This document shows positions 26,556-34,368 of a stretch of DNA of 53,943 nucleotides, one piece after another. Each line of letters begins with the position of its first letter. Within the stretch, counting starts at the first letter, position 1. Where the stretch lies: the NCBI RefSeq assembly GCF_009711165.2, contig NZ_WMID02000036.1, forward strand, positions 1-53,943. Reading direction: 5' to 3'. The position numbers were made by a program, and so were the translations under genes. This DNA comes from Flavobacterium sp. MC2016-06 (GTDB lineage Bacteria; Bacteroidota; Bacteroidia; Flavobacteriales; Flavobacteriaceae). The notes under the pieces were generated by a model. The model had not been told where the DNA came from. It worked only from the letters and a program-made list of their open reading frames with translations, and made no database searches.

Positions 26556-28130
26556 ATGAAAAAAACATATATATTAAAAGGATTAATAACCACATTATTG
26601 CTAGTTTTTGCGGTTTCGAGCTGTGAGAGTTATAATGAGGAGTTGTTAAACGGTATAGGAAATACAAGAGAATTTTCTCCTATCGGACTTACTGCAAAGA
26701 TTAGAAATCAAACTACAGTCGAATTAAATTGGACAGTAAAACAAGGTGAAACGGCTGGGCAGTATACAGTAGAATTTAGTGCAGACGATCCTGACTTTAA
26801 AACGATTTACAAAACAATGACTGTGACTGCATCACAATTGCCTATTCAGGTAGCTTTAGAAGGAGAAACAGTATATTCGATCAGGGTAAAAGAAGTAGGT
26901 TCTACAGGATTAGAAGACTCAAAATGGTCTGTTACTACAGCAACAACATTGTCAGAACAACTTTTTCTTCCTTCTGTAGATGGAGATATTGAAGCAAAAC
27001 AAGTTACTTTAAGATGGACTCCAAATGCTTCAGCAACACAGATTGTAGTAAATCCGGGTGCAATTACACATACAATTACGCCGTCAGAAAAAACAGCTGG
27101 TATTGCAATTGTAACAGGTTTAACAGGTGAAACAGCTTATACGGCTAATTTGTTAAATGGAACTAAGAAAAGAGGAACGATCGCTTTTACAACAGCAATT
27201 GATATTGGAACAGGTATTTTAGTTAAAAATACAGATGATCTATTGCAAAAAATTACTGATGCAGCATCTGGAGCGGTACTAGTTTTAGAACCAGGCGATT
27301 ATACAGCTGCAAACCAAATAGGGGCAATTACTATAAATAAAGCAATTACAATAAGAGGTTTACGTAGTTATGATAGACCTAAACTTCATGTAAACTTTGT
27401 TATGGTTAATGGAGCGGCCAATGTAAGTTTAATAGATTTAGATTTAAAAGGAGATAAAGGAGCTGCAGGAGCTGCTGTTTCAGTTGTCAAATACAATGAC
27501 AATACGGTTTCTTATGGTGCTCTTTTAATTAGTGCTTGTAATATTCACGATTACGGAGTGTCATTAATCAGTGCAAATTTAACCGCTGCTAAAATTACTT
27601 CGATAATAGTAGAAAACACGATTGTTACAAATATATTAACAACGGGTGGAGAATTTATTGATGTGAGAGGTTCGCAAGTAGCACAGCTTACACTTAAAAC
27701 TAGTACTTTTAATAATTGCGCAACAGCTAGATATTTCATCCGTATGGATGCTGGTCTTACAGGTTTAACAACCAATATATTAATTGATAGTTGTACTATA
27801 AATAATCCAAATATGCTGGCAACTAATGCAAATGCAATTTTGTACACGCGTTTTGTTACCAATGTAATAGCGGTTAAAAACACCTTGTTTGCCAATACAC
27901 CGGCACCATATACAAGAGAGACAGTTACTGCAAATCCAACATTTACAAGTAACAATTATTTCAATTCACCAAATTTAAATGGTAACCCAATTCCACTTGC
28001 TAATAATAGACCAGATACATCTGGAACTGCATTAGATCCGCAGTTTGTAAATGCAGCAACTGGCGATTTTACAATTAAAAATCAAACCTTAATTGATAAC
28101 AAAATTGGAGATCCTCGCTGGATAAAATAA
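26556..28130 (+). CDS. DUF4957/DUF5123-type beta-helix lipoprotein (SusE-position)
   Basis: The 524-residue protein has a lipobox (FAVSSC, near residue 23). An Ig/fibronectin-III-like region follows (about 40-215: PIGLTAKIRNQTTVELNWTV). A right-handed beta-helix then runs from about 225 to the end, opening with VKNTDDLLQKITDAASGAVL and ITINKAITIRGLRSYDRPKL. The end (NGDFTIKNQTLIDNKIGDPRW-like) is typical of DUF5123. Proteins of this layout usually occupy the third slot of SusC/SusD loci for pectin-like glycans, so a surface glycan-binding protein is likely. No pectate lyase active site was recognised. The 40-bp gap from susD and a terminator after it mark the end of the operon. Confidence 0.82.
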   Translation: MKKTYILKGLITTLLLVFAVSSCESYNEELLNGIGNTREFSPIGLTAKIRNQTTVELNWTVKQGETAGQYTVEFSADDPDFKTIYKTMTVTASQLPIQVALEGETVYSIRVKEVGSTGLEDSKWSVTTATTLSEQLFLPSVDGDIEAKQVTLRWTPNASATQIVVNPGAITHTITPSEKTAGIAIVTGLTGETAYTANLLNGTKKRGTIAFTTAIDIGTGILVKNTDDLLQKITDAASGAVLVLEPGDYTAANQIGAITINKAITIRGLRSYDRPKLHVNFVMVNGAANVSLIDLDLKGDKGAAGAAVSVVKYNDNTVSYGALLISACNIHDYGVSLISANLTAAKITSIIVENTIVTNILTTGGEFIDVRGSQVAQLTLKTSTFNNCATARYFIRMDAGLTGLTTNILIDSCTINNPNMLATNANAILYTRFVTNVIAVKNTLFANTPAPYTRETVTANPTFTSNNYFNSPNLNGNPIPLANNRPDTSGTALDPQFVNAATGDFTIKNQTLIDNKIGDPRWIK

Positions 28131-28162
28131 AATTATCATAGAGTTAGTTAAAGTTAAAAAGA

Positions 28163-28194
28163 AAAGAGGGATACAATTTGTATCCCTCTTTTTG
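28163..28194 (+). terminator. Terminator of the SusC/SusD operon
   Basis: AAAGAGGGATAC pairs with GTATCCCTCTTT and is followed by T-rich sequence. It is the only strong terminator after susC. Confidence 0.9.
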
Positions 28195-28224
28195 TTTATT
28201 CAAAATTGAATAATAGACAGTATT

Positions 28225-28324
28225 TGTTATTTCGACGAAGGAGAAATCACACTAGAAACTCCGAAAAAAACAGCGCCAATCTTTGTCGATTTACGCGTGC
28301 GATTTCTCCTTCGTCGAAATGACA
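28225..28324. repeat. Dispersed hairpin repeat (GACGAAGGAG family), copy 2
   Basis: Arms at 28225-28251 and 28298-28324 match each other except at two positions. Both contain TTTCGACGAAGGAGAAATC or its complement. A half copy of the AATCTGCAAAATCTGCGTGA repeat follows near 28352-28378. Confidence 0.9.
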
Positions 28325-28390
28325 AAAATGTGATAAAAAATAGAAAAAAAATCCGCTTAATCTGCAAAATCTGCGTGAACAAATACGACG

Positions 28391-28963
28391 TTATTCAATA
28401 TCCAAATCAAACTTGGTCAACAAGCCCGCAAGCGCTGCGTGTGAAACTTTAGTCCCTTTAATTTTATTTTCAGAAGGATCAAAAGAATAGTTCTTAGAAG
28501 TTCTAAAATCTGTTTTTTCTAAAATAGCCTCCATAAAAGTGGCATGAGAAAGATCACAATTTTTAAAAACAGCCAGAGATAAATCTGTATTAGAAAAGTC
28601 TGTATCTTTTAGCGAACAATCTATAAAATGAGTTTTCTTAAGTTTCTTATAGATAAAAGTAGCATAATCAACAATGCAGTCCTGAAAACTCACCGTAAAC
28701 AGAAAACTGTTTGTGGCACTAAAGTCTAATCCCATGAGTTTGCAGCCAATAAATTTAATGTTCTTTAAGCCCGTGTTTCTAAGAACAGCCAGCGAAAGAT
28801 TACAGTTTTTAAAAGTGCAGTCTAGAAAATCAATAGAACTAAAATCGCTTTTAGAAAAGTTACAATTGATGAACTCACAATTGACGAATTCGTTATCCGT
28901 TAATCTTTGATCTGAATAATCAATCGTTTCAAAAGTTTTGTTTTGATGCAGTGCAGCTTCCAT
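28391..28963 (-). CDS. Pentapeptide-repeat protein, Qnr-like layout
   Basis: The 190-residue protein is built of A(D/N)LxF-type pentapeptides (for example FVNCEFINCNFSKSDFSSI and FSNTDLSLAVFKNCDLSHA), which form a four-sided beta-helix. After the repeats a short tail, GTKVSHAALAGLLTKFDLDI, resembles the C-terminal dimerisation helix of Qnr and MfpA proteins. Those proteins mimic DNA and protect gyrase. The length is below that of Qnr (about 215), so quinolone protection is only a possibility. It lacks a signal peptide and is probably cytoplasmic. Confidence 0.85.
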   Translation of the reverse strand: MEAALHQNKTFETIDYSDQRLTDNEFVNCEFINCNFSKSDFSSIDFLDCTFKNCNLSLAVLRNTGLKNIKFIGCKLMGLDFSATNSFLFTVSFQDCIVDYATFIYKKLKKTHFIDCSLKDTDFSNTDLSLAVFKNCDLSHATFMEAILEKTDFRTSKNYSFDPSENKIKGTKVSHAALAGLLTKFDLDIE

Positions 28964-29009
28964 AATAATAAGTTGAGGTTGAAAAAAGGATTGATAAGTA
29001 AATAAAGTT

Positions 29010-29210
29010 TTAGTCTAGTTCGATGCAGTCAAAAATACCGTTGTTTAAAATCAAGTCGGTAATTTCAATTTCGCTTTCAATTCTTAGAATATTATCACAG
29101 TCCTCAAGATCAAAATTCCATAAAATACTCGAAGGTAATTCGTTAAGTACAGCAGATGCCAACTCTAATTTTGATTTTGTATCTACAGATGTTTTAAAAA
29201 CGTAAACCAT
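29010..29210 (-). CDS. Small conserved protein with HMA-like fold pattern
   Basis: The 66-residue product opens with MVYVFKTSVDTKSKLELA and ends with WNFDLEDCDNILRIESE and FDCIELD. The alternation of beta strand and helix resembles a tiny ferredoxin-like (HMA-type) fold, but it lacks a CxxC pair. Similar short proteins are common in Flavobacterium as I recall. Its context (between the pentapeptide and AraC genes, same strand) gives no function. Confidence 0.68.
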   Translation of the reverse strand: MVYVFKTSVDTKSKLELASAVLNELPSSILWNFDLEDCDNILRIESEIEITDLILNNGIFDCIELD

Positions 29211-29280
29211 AATTTGCTTTTTTAGATGGGCAAATTTCAGGAAAATAGTGATTGGTTTGATAGGATTTCGTAATCAATAA

Positions 29281-30201
29281 TTAGGACTTATCAATCAATT
29301 TTCGATATTGAATAGGAGTAATACCTTCGTGTTTTTTAAAGAATCGGCTAAAGTAAGAATGATCCTCATGTCCAACCTGTATTGCGATTTCACTTACAGA
29401 AAGTGTAGTTTGAAAGAGCAGATATTTAGCTTCGAGTAAAATGGTTTCTTCAATCCATTTACCAGCAGATTTGCCTGTAACAATTTTAACCGATTTGTTT
29501 AAATGGTTTGGAGTAACATTAAGCTGTGATGCATAATAACTTACCAGATGCTGTGTTTTGATGTTCGCGTAAATAAGTTCTTTAAACTTGTTAGAAAGAA
29601 CAGCAGCTGCAGAAAGATTTTTAGAAGTTTTGACAATGTTTTTATTCATTTCACAAAACAAAGCCATCAAATAAGCCTGTACAATATTTAGATTGGCGTT
29701 TTCATTTTCAGAATATTCAATTTCAAGTCTGTTTAAAATAGTAGTAACAAATGCAGCTTCTTTTTCTTTTAAACTGATTTTAGGATTTCCTGAAATTCTC
29801 AAAAAATCAAAATCATTCAGCATTTCTCGACTGCCATATTTTCCAATTAAAATATCAGGATGAAACTGGCAGATATAGCCTGTGTATTTAATATCAATAT
29901 GGTCTACAGAGAAAATCTGACCAGCCGGAATTACTATAATTTCATTGGCTGTTGTTCTAGATTCTTCATAACCAAGTTTCATAATCTGTGTTCCCGAAGT
30001 AACAAAAATCAATGTATGACAGCTGTGTTTTGAAGGTGGAACTTGATATTGAAGATGCATTATTTCTTCGGTTTTCAAACAAAAAAAATGATCAGAATCT
30101 GACTTAAAAAGTAAATGCATAGGATTGTCTAAGCCAAGAAATTTTTCTCGAAATCCCTTTGCATCATACGTTTTTACTTTTTCGGCAGTTTTGTTTTTCA
30201 T
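29281..30201 (-). CDS. AraC-family transcriptional regulator
   Basis: The 306-residue protein has an N-terminal cupin-like sensor region (about 45-150, including PPSKHSCHTLIFVTSGTQIM) and a C-terminal AraC domain (LVSYYASQLNVTPNHLNKSV, then ISEIAIQVGHEDHSYFSRFF-like sequence and GITPIQYRKL). The gene follows the DUF6642 gene by 3 bp and is transcribed with it. Its target is not evident from the sequence. Confidence 0.92.
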   Translation of the reverse strand: MKNKTAEKVKTYDAKGFREKFLGLDNPMHLLFKSDSDHFFCLKTEEIMHLQYQVPPSKHSCHTLIFVTSGTQIMKLGYEESRTTANEIIVIPAGQIFSVDHIDIKYTGYICQFHPDILIGKYGSREMLNDFDFLRISGNPKISLKEKEAAFVTTILNRLEIEYSENENANLNIVQAYLMALFCEMNKNIVKTSKNLSAAAVLSNKFKELIYANIKTQHLVSYYASQLNVTPNHLNKSVKIVTGKSAGKWIEETILLEAKYLLFQTTLSVSEIAIQVGHEDHSYFSRFFKKHEGITPIQYRKLIDKS

Positions 30202-30204
30202 TCT

Positions 30205-30768
30205 CTAATAATACAATCTAAAATCGAGTAGTTTACAAAGATTATAATGTTTCTGGTATAATTCTTCTACAACCTCAGTAAGATCGTCATTGTCTTGGTA
30301 CAAACTAAAAAAAGCTCGGTCTATCGTACTGCAGCTCGCAATTTTATTATACGTAGATCCGTAACCCGAAATGGCACGTGCGCCCGTAATGTCTAGAAAA
30401 TATTGCGCTTCGTCGTTTGTTAAGTCCAAGATTTTTTTGTTGGCAAAATGAATCACTTTACCTTTCATTTTACCTTCAAAAAGTTCGGCTATTTCTTCAA
30501 GACTATAAAAATAATCGTGCAGGCATATTGTATTGGCTTCACCAGGCATAACCAAGTAAATAATTTCATAACCTTTAAAATTATGATCTTCATAAAGCAG
30601 TACATTCAAGCTTTCTTCAAGTCCTTCAATTGTATCGCAGGTTTTATGAATACTTGCAATGCCTTGTTCGATTGCAATTTCTTCTAAATTTTTTACAACA
30701 TCAGTAATATCTGTGCTATCTACATCTGGAACACCTTCTAGGCAGAAAATAAATTTATCATAATCCAT
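30205..30768 (-). CDS. DUF6642-type protein, possible inactive caspase-like fold
   Basis: The 187-residue protein has no signal peptide or membrane helix. The pattern YEIIYLVMPGEANTICLHD, then GKVIHFANKKILDL and then ARAISGYGSTYNKIA follows the strand-loop order of caspase-like (CHAT) folds, in which the loops carry His and Cys. Here those loops read MPGEAN and FANKK, so no catalytic pair is visible. The DUF6642 name comes from memory of such sequences and the fold is inference. It is translated just ahead of the AraC gene, with 3 bp between them, so the two may work together. Confidence 0.62.
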   Translation of the reverse strand: MDYDKFIFCLEGVPDVDSTDITDVVKNLEEIAIEQGIASIHKTCDTIEGLEESLNVLLYEDHNFKGYEIIYLVMPGEANTICLHDYFYSLEEIAELFEGKMKGKVIHFANKKILDLTNDEAQYFLDITGARAISGYGSTYNKIASCSTIDRAFFSLYQDNDDLTEVVEELYQKHYNLCKLLDFRLYY

Positions 30769-31058
30769 ACAATTATGTTTTGGGGTTTTATAAGTGGCAA
30801 ATAACCATTTTTATTCGTCTTAGCAAAAGTATTTTTTATTGAATAAAAACTGTTATATGAAGTACATTTTAACGTAAATTTTATTTTTGAAGTAAAAAGA
30901 TTTTTAGAATTTAAATAAGGTTGACTTTTATTTATTTTGATAAACATCAAATAATTTTAAACACTGCCTTTTTGTAATAAAAATTGTCTTTATTTGATAT
31001 TAGTTTTAAAATCAAAATTAGACAGCATTATCTTTTATTTTTAAATACCACAATATTT

Positions 31059-32255
31059 ATGACCCACTTTAAATTGAAGAAAAATCAAATAATTATTTTG
31101 TTTTTATTTGTATCTCAAATTGCAGTTTCGCAAAATAAAGTCCTTTTTGTAATTGATAAAACGACAAATTTTCCAATAGAAAATGCTGTTGTTTTTTCTT
31201 CAGATTCTAATCAAGGTACTTTTACAAATTCAGAAGGAAAAGCGTCTATTAATGTCAAAAGTGGCACAGTTAAAATCTCAAAATTAGGTTTTGATGATAG
31301 TGTTGTAGAAGTTGAAAAAGCAATCAAACTAGATACACTTTTTTTAACTCCGCAAGCTGTTCAACTTGATGAACTAGTTATAAAATCTTTCAATCTGAAT
31401 AAAGCATTACAATATGTTTTAGACAATTTTAAAGATCTTTATGTTCATACTCCATTTGAAAAAGAATGTAATTTTAAAGAAACTGTAGTTGTAGATGATC
31501 AGTTAAAAAGATTAATTCTAACCAAAGTAAACTGGTGGGACAAAACATACGAACGTAAAAAAAACAATACTTTAAAATTAAGATTAGGTGCGATTGATTA
31601 TAATAAAAATATTCCCCTCAATATTTTTACGGATGTACCGAGAATTAACGAAAACAAAAGCGTTTACTTAACGCCAAATTCTTTAATTAATACGCTTTAT
31701 TTCAATTCATATCTTTTTAGTTTTCTAAGATCCAGTAAAAACATGACAGGAAGCGTTGAAGAATCTCCGTTAGATCAAATTATAGTATCATTTGAATCTG
31801 AATGGGAAAATACTGAAGAAGTACTTAGCAGATTAAAAGGAAGAATTGTTTTTGATAAAAAAACAAAGGCTGTTTTAGAATTTATAAATACAATAGAATA
31901 TAAGAATAATTTGAAAGTAAAAACAGTTAAAGAGAACGGTAAGGAAAGTGTGTCTGAAACAAAAACAGCATCTTGGCGATTGTTGTTTTACAAAACAGAA
32001 GATAATTTGTTTGCACTAAAAGCATTTGATTCTACTATCGAAATGACTATTACTTATGATAACAAAATTCATCCATGTGAGTATAAAAATTCGATCTATG
32101 TTTTAAAAGAGATGACTGTAAATAAAGTAAATGACGATGGTTTAATGGATCTTTCGAAACCAATTTATCAGAATCTTCCATCACAAACTATTGCTAATGT
32201 AAATTCAATACTTTTAAATAAAGCTGAAAATGATTTTATAAATAGTAATAAATAA
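31059..32255 (+). CDS. Secreted CarboxypepD_reg-like protein
   Basis: The 398-residue product begins at the ATG at 31059, which opens a signal peptide (MTHFKLKKNQIIILFLFVSQ). The longer frame would need a TTG start and adds polar residues. A carboxypeptidase-regulatory-like beta-sandwich follows (about 27-95: FVIDKTTNFPIENAVVFSSD, then FTNSEGKASINVKSG), a domain often found before outer-membrane barrels. The remaining 300 residues are unrecognised and may form a small beta-rich domain. The next gene follows by 5 bp. Confidence 0.8.
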   Translation: MTHFKLKKNQIIILFLFVSQIAVSQNKVLFVIDKTTNFPIENAVVFSSDSNQGTFTNSEGKASINVKSGTVKISKLGFDDSVVEVEKAIKLDTLFLTPQAVQLDELVIKSFNLNKALQYVLDNFKDLYVHTPFEKECNFKETVVVDDQLKRLILTKVNWWDKTYERKKNNTLKLRLGAIDYNKNIPLNIFTDVPRINENKSVYLTPNSLINTLYFNSYLFSFLRSSKNMTGSVEESPLDQIIVSFESEWENTEEVLSRLKGRIVFDKKTKAVLEFINTIEYKNNLKVKTVKENGKESVSETKTASWRLLFYKTEDNLFALKAFDSTIEMTITYDNKIHPCEYKNSIYVLKEMTVNKVNDDGLMDLSKPIYQNLPSQTIANVNSILLNKAENDFINSNK

Positions 32256-32260
32256 AGTCA

Positions 32261-32692
32261 ATGAAAATAGAAAATGAAATATTAGTCAATAAATATGGAC
32301 AGGGAATTGTTGATATAGAAGATTTGCTGATTATTTTTAATTCATTTGAATCAGATGAAAAAAAGAATTTTCTAAACAATATGCTTTTTTTAATTCAACA
32401 ATCAAAACCAGCAGACAGAGATATAGAACCAGCAATAGAACAAAGTAAATTAAGAAAAACTTTTACTCCTTGCGTTTTATTGAAAAAAGGAGTTGCAACT
32501 CATCATTTAAAAAGACTTTTAGATTTACCAGAAAATGAACGAAATAAATCATTTATATTGCTTTTAAGTTTGTTTAAAATCGCTTATCAAAGAAGGTTTG
32601 AAGAAGAGAAAAACTTTGAAGGAAAATGGTGGTATTCAGATTTGTCTAATGATAAAATAGTTGAAACGATTTTAAAAAAGTATAAATATTAA
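32261..32692 (+). CDS. DUF5958 family protein
   Basis: The 143-residue cytoplasmic protein carries CVLLKKGVATHHLKRLLDLP and ends with KWWYSDLSNDKIVETILKKY, a pattern I associate with DUF5958. The family has no known activity. It is the second gene of an operon with the CarboxypepD_reg protein (5-bp gap). Confidence 0.75.
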   Translation: MKIENEILVNKYGQGIVDIEDLLIIFNSFESDEKKNFLNNMLFLIQQSKPADRDIEPAIEQSKLRKTFTPCVLLKKGVATHHLKRLLDLPENERNKSFILLLSLFKIAYQRRFEEEKNFEGKWWYSDLSNDKIVETILKKYKY

Positions 32693-32731
32693 GAATGAAA
32701 TCTTCAATCGATCGATTTACTTAATTTGAGA

Positions 32732-32792
32732 ATTATGCTAAATAAGGAGATAAACAAGAAGTTTTAACATTACACAAAACTTTGACAAAGTT
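32732..32792. repeat. CTTTGTCAAAG family repeat, short copy B
   Basis: This copy keeps the order AAGGAGATAAACAAGAAG, then ACATTACACAAAACTTTG, then GACAAAGTT, but has lost one arm of the central palindrome found at 10473-10556. Confidence 0.6.
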
Positions 32793-32828
32793 AGAACACA
32801 CATAAAAAGAAGAAATATCCTCAATTTT

Positions 32829-33072
32829 TGTCATTTCTATAAAGGTTACTTATTTCGGTAACGAATATATCACACCCATTTTCCACAATCTTGTCATTTC
32901 GACGAAGGAGAAATCTTCGCGAGAAGCTCTACAAAGACTGGATTTTCGTTGCAGAGTTACTTGTGGAGATTCCTCGTTCCTCGGAATGACAAATAGAGCC
33001 TTTAAAATAAAAATAGCAGAATAATATATTTCAATTTTGTTATCGAAATAAGTAACCTTTACAAGATGACAA
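32829..33072. mobile_element. Composite MITE-like repeat element, copy 1
   Basis: A 244-bp unit is bounded by inverted ends. The left end has GGTTACTTATTTCGGTAAC (32844-32862), and the right end has the complement of GGTTACTTATTTCGATAAC (33039-33057) followed by GTAAA. Inside is the dispersed hairpin at 32892-32991 and a 45-bp block (about 32992-33038) that recurs in reverse at about 53698-53743. It encodes no protein, so it could only be moved by enzymes encoded elsewhere. Confidence 0.7.
32892..32991. repeat. Dispersed hairpin repeat, chimeric copy 3
   Basis: The left arm (32892-32915) has TTTCGACGAAGGAGAAATC. The right arm (32968-32991) is the complement of the other subtype, TTCCGAGGAACGAGGAATC. 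The arms therefore pair less well than in copies 1 and 5. Confidence 0.85.
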
Positions 33073-33138
33073 AAATGAGAGTAAAATCTGTTAAATCAGC
33101 TAAATCAGCGTGACATAAATAAAAACACAATCTTGTCA

Positions 33139-33219
33139 TCCTATGTTTGCAGAAGTAGATACGTAAGAAGTTTTAGTATTACGAGAAGCTTTGTCAAAGT
33201 TTAAAACTTTGACAAAGCT
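33139..33219. repeat. CTTTGTCAAAG family repeat, copy C
   Basis: CTATGTTTGCAGAAG, a variable spacer, TATTACGAGAAG and the palindrome CTTTGTCAAAGTTT with AAACTTTGACAAAG repeat the layout of 10473-10556. Confidence 0.8.
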
Positions 33220-33246
33220 AAAGGCACATAGTTTATGCGTAAAGCA

Positions 33247-33270
33247 TGTCATTCCGAGGAACGAGGAATC
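33247..33270. repeat. Half copy of the dispersed hairpin repeat
   Basis: Only the left arm (TTCCGAGGAACGAGGAATC) and part of the centre (CGCAAGAAACTCGACAAAG) are present; the right arm is missing. Confidence 0.75.
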
Positions 33271-33308
33271 TCCGCAAGAAACTCGACAAAGTAATAACTT
33301 CATAAAAC

Positions 33309-33337
33309 AAAAAAGAGACCTCGTAAAAGCCTCTTCT
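33309..33337 (-). terminator. Possible terminator of the XRE gene
   Basis: AAGAG and CTCTT flank 13 nt, and the minus strand then reads six T. The stem is short, so the call is weak. Confidence 0.4.
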
Positions 33338-33364
33338 AATAATCAATTTATATTTTATAAAAGT

Positions 33365-33766
33365 TTATTTCCCTTTTAATAATTTCTCTAAATATTCAAC
33401 TTTGTCTTTTTCGGCTTGAACCAAACGCTCAAAAAGCTCAACTACTTTATCAAGTGGATTAAATGTACAGGCTTGATTTTGGCTAAAAGCACCTTGACTG
33501 TTACTGAAATCTGTATCATTAAAAGTATTGAAATAATTAATTACCGCTTCATCGCTGTAGTTTTTTATAGCTTCGGCAGAAACACCTAATGCTTCGGCAA
33601 TTAAATTTATTTTGTCTTCATCGACATTTTCACTTGATTCAATATTAGAAACCGTTTGCTGACTTACGCCAATGGCAAAAGCCAAGGCTTCTTGTTTCAT
33701 GCCTTTTAGTTCTCTAATTCGGCAGATGTTTCTGCCAATATGTTTGGGTTTTGTTGCTATGCTCAT
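33365..33766 (-). CDS. XRE-family DNA-binding protein
   Basis: The 133-residue protein starts with a Cro/CI-type helix-turn-helix (IGRNICRIRELKGMKQEALA, then FAIGVSQQTVSNIESSE). A polar linker and a C-terminal amphipathic helix, VVELFERLVQAEKDKVEYLE, likely allow dimerisation. The arrangement fits the flavobacterial stand-alone XRE regulators; no toxin partner is next to it. The minus-strand TACCTTTG at 33771-33778 matches TAnnTTTG and lies only 5 nt before the ATG, so the mRNA may be nearly leaderless. Confidence 0.88.
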   Translation of the reverse strand: MSIATKPKHIGRNICRIRELKGMKQEALAFAIGVSQQTVSNIESSENVDEDKINLIAEALGVSAEAIKNYSDEAVINYFNTFNDTDFSNSQGAFSQNQACTFNPLDKVVELFERLVQAEKDKVEYLEKLLKGK

Positions 33767-33868
33767 AACTCAAAGGTATTTAAAATTCTTTAAAAAAATA
33801 AACTTTGGTAAAAAACAAGCGATTATTTGTAAGGTAAAACTCATTTAAAATATGTTTTTAGAATTTCT

Positions 33869-33973
33869 CTAACTTCTCAAAATTTTCTCCATCGTTTTTC
33901 CTTTAGCCAATTAGTCAATCAGCTTATTAAGATGCCTAATCTTCTGCATAAGTTTTTCTTTCATGTCTTCTAC
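33869..33973 (-). pseudogene. Fragment of a DUF2200 gene
   Basis: The minus strand encodes the last 35 codons of a DUF2200 protein, with VEDMKEKLMQKIRHLNKLID matching [20 protein letters not shown] of the intact gene at 36091-36441. The codon for the next Glu is TAA here, an in-frame stop. The match stops abruptly upstream of VEDM, so about 80 codons are missing. Confidence 0.8.
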
Positions 33974-34011
33974 GCTCTGATAGCTCGTGTTTAAAGTTTA
34001 GAAAAATCAAA

Positions 34012-34368
34012 CTATTTTTTTGATCTGTTCAGAATTAACAATAAGGTAGCGTAAATTTGTAATATGGATTGCAATATTGTGATAATTGCGTTTAATGGAT
34101 GAATGGATAATTCTTCTTTAATATATTTTGGAAGTGAATTAAAGCCTATAATAATCAAAACTAATAAAATATATTTAATCCAAGAGATTCCTAATCTAAT
34201 AACCACTCCAATTGCTAAAATTAATAAAATAGTAACCACACTAATGATTAAAGCAGTTTTTGATTTAAGGATGTCCGGTGAAAGGAAAAAATTGATAATG
34301 CCAAGAATAGTGGCTATAAAAATTAAATTTGATGCCTTTATGTAATTTGGATTTTTAGAAATTTTCAT
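34012..34368 (-). CDS. Small multi-pass membrane protein of unknown family
   Basis: The 118-residue product is mostly hydrophobic, with four likely membrane helices (about 13-30, 38-56, 62-78 and 92-112). No motif is recognised. It lies between the DUF2200 remnant and an AraC gene that points the other way, with no operon partner. Confidence 0.65.
   Translation of the reverse strand: MKISKNPNYIKASNLIFIATILGIINFFLSPDILKSKTALIISVVTILLILAIGVVIRLGISWIKYILLVLIIIGFNSLPKYIKEELSIHPLNAIITILQSILQIYATLLLILNRSKK

Noticed and set aside
28391..30768. A possible anti-phage or toxin-antitoxin island (pentapeptide, small protein, caspase-like protein)
   Set aside because: No nuclease, toxin, NTPase sensor or other defence module is present and the genes are split by gaps, so only the DUF6642 pair is kept as a separate observation.
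30738..30950. A 70-codon minus-strand frame before the DUF6642 gene
   Set aside because: It overlaps the start of a better gene and has the composition of AT-rich non-coding DNA.
33191..33379. A 62-codon plus-strand frame
   Set aside because: It lies over the CTTTGTCAAAG repeat and a half hairpin, and its peptide (HVIPRNEESP) is the translated repeat arm.
33365..34368. XRE regulator and small membrane protein as a toxin-antitoxin pair
   Set aside because: They are 245 bp apart, separated by a pseudogene fragment, and the membrane protein is too long and has too many helices for a typical small toxin.
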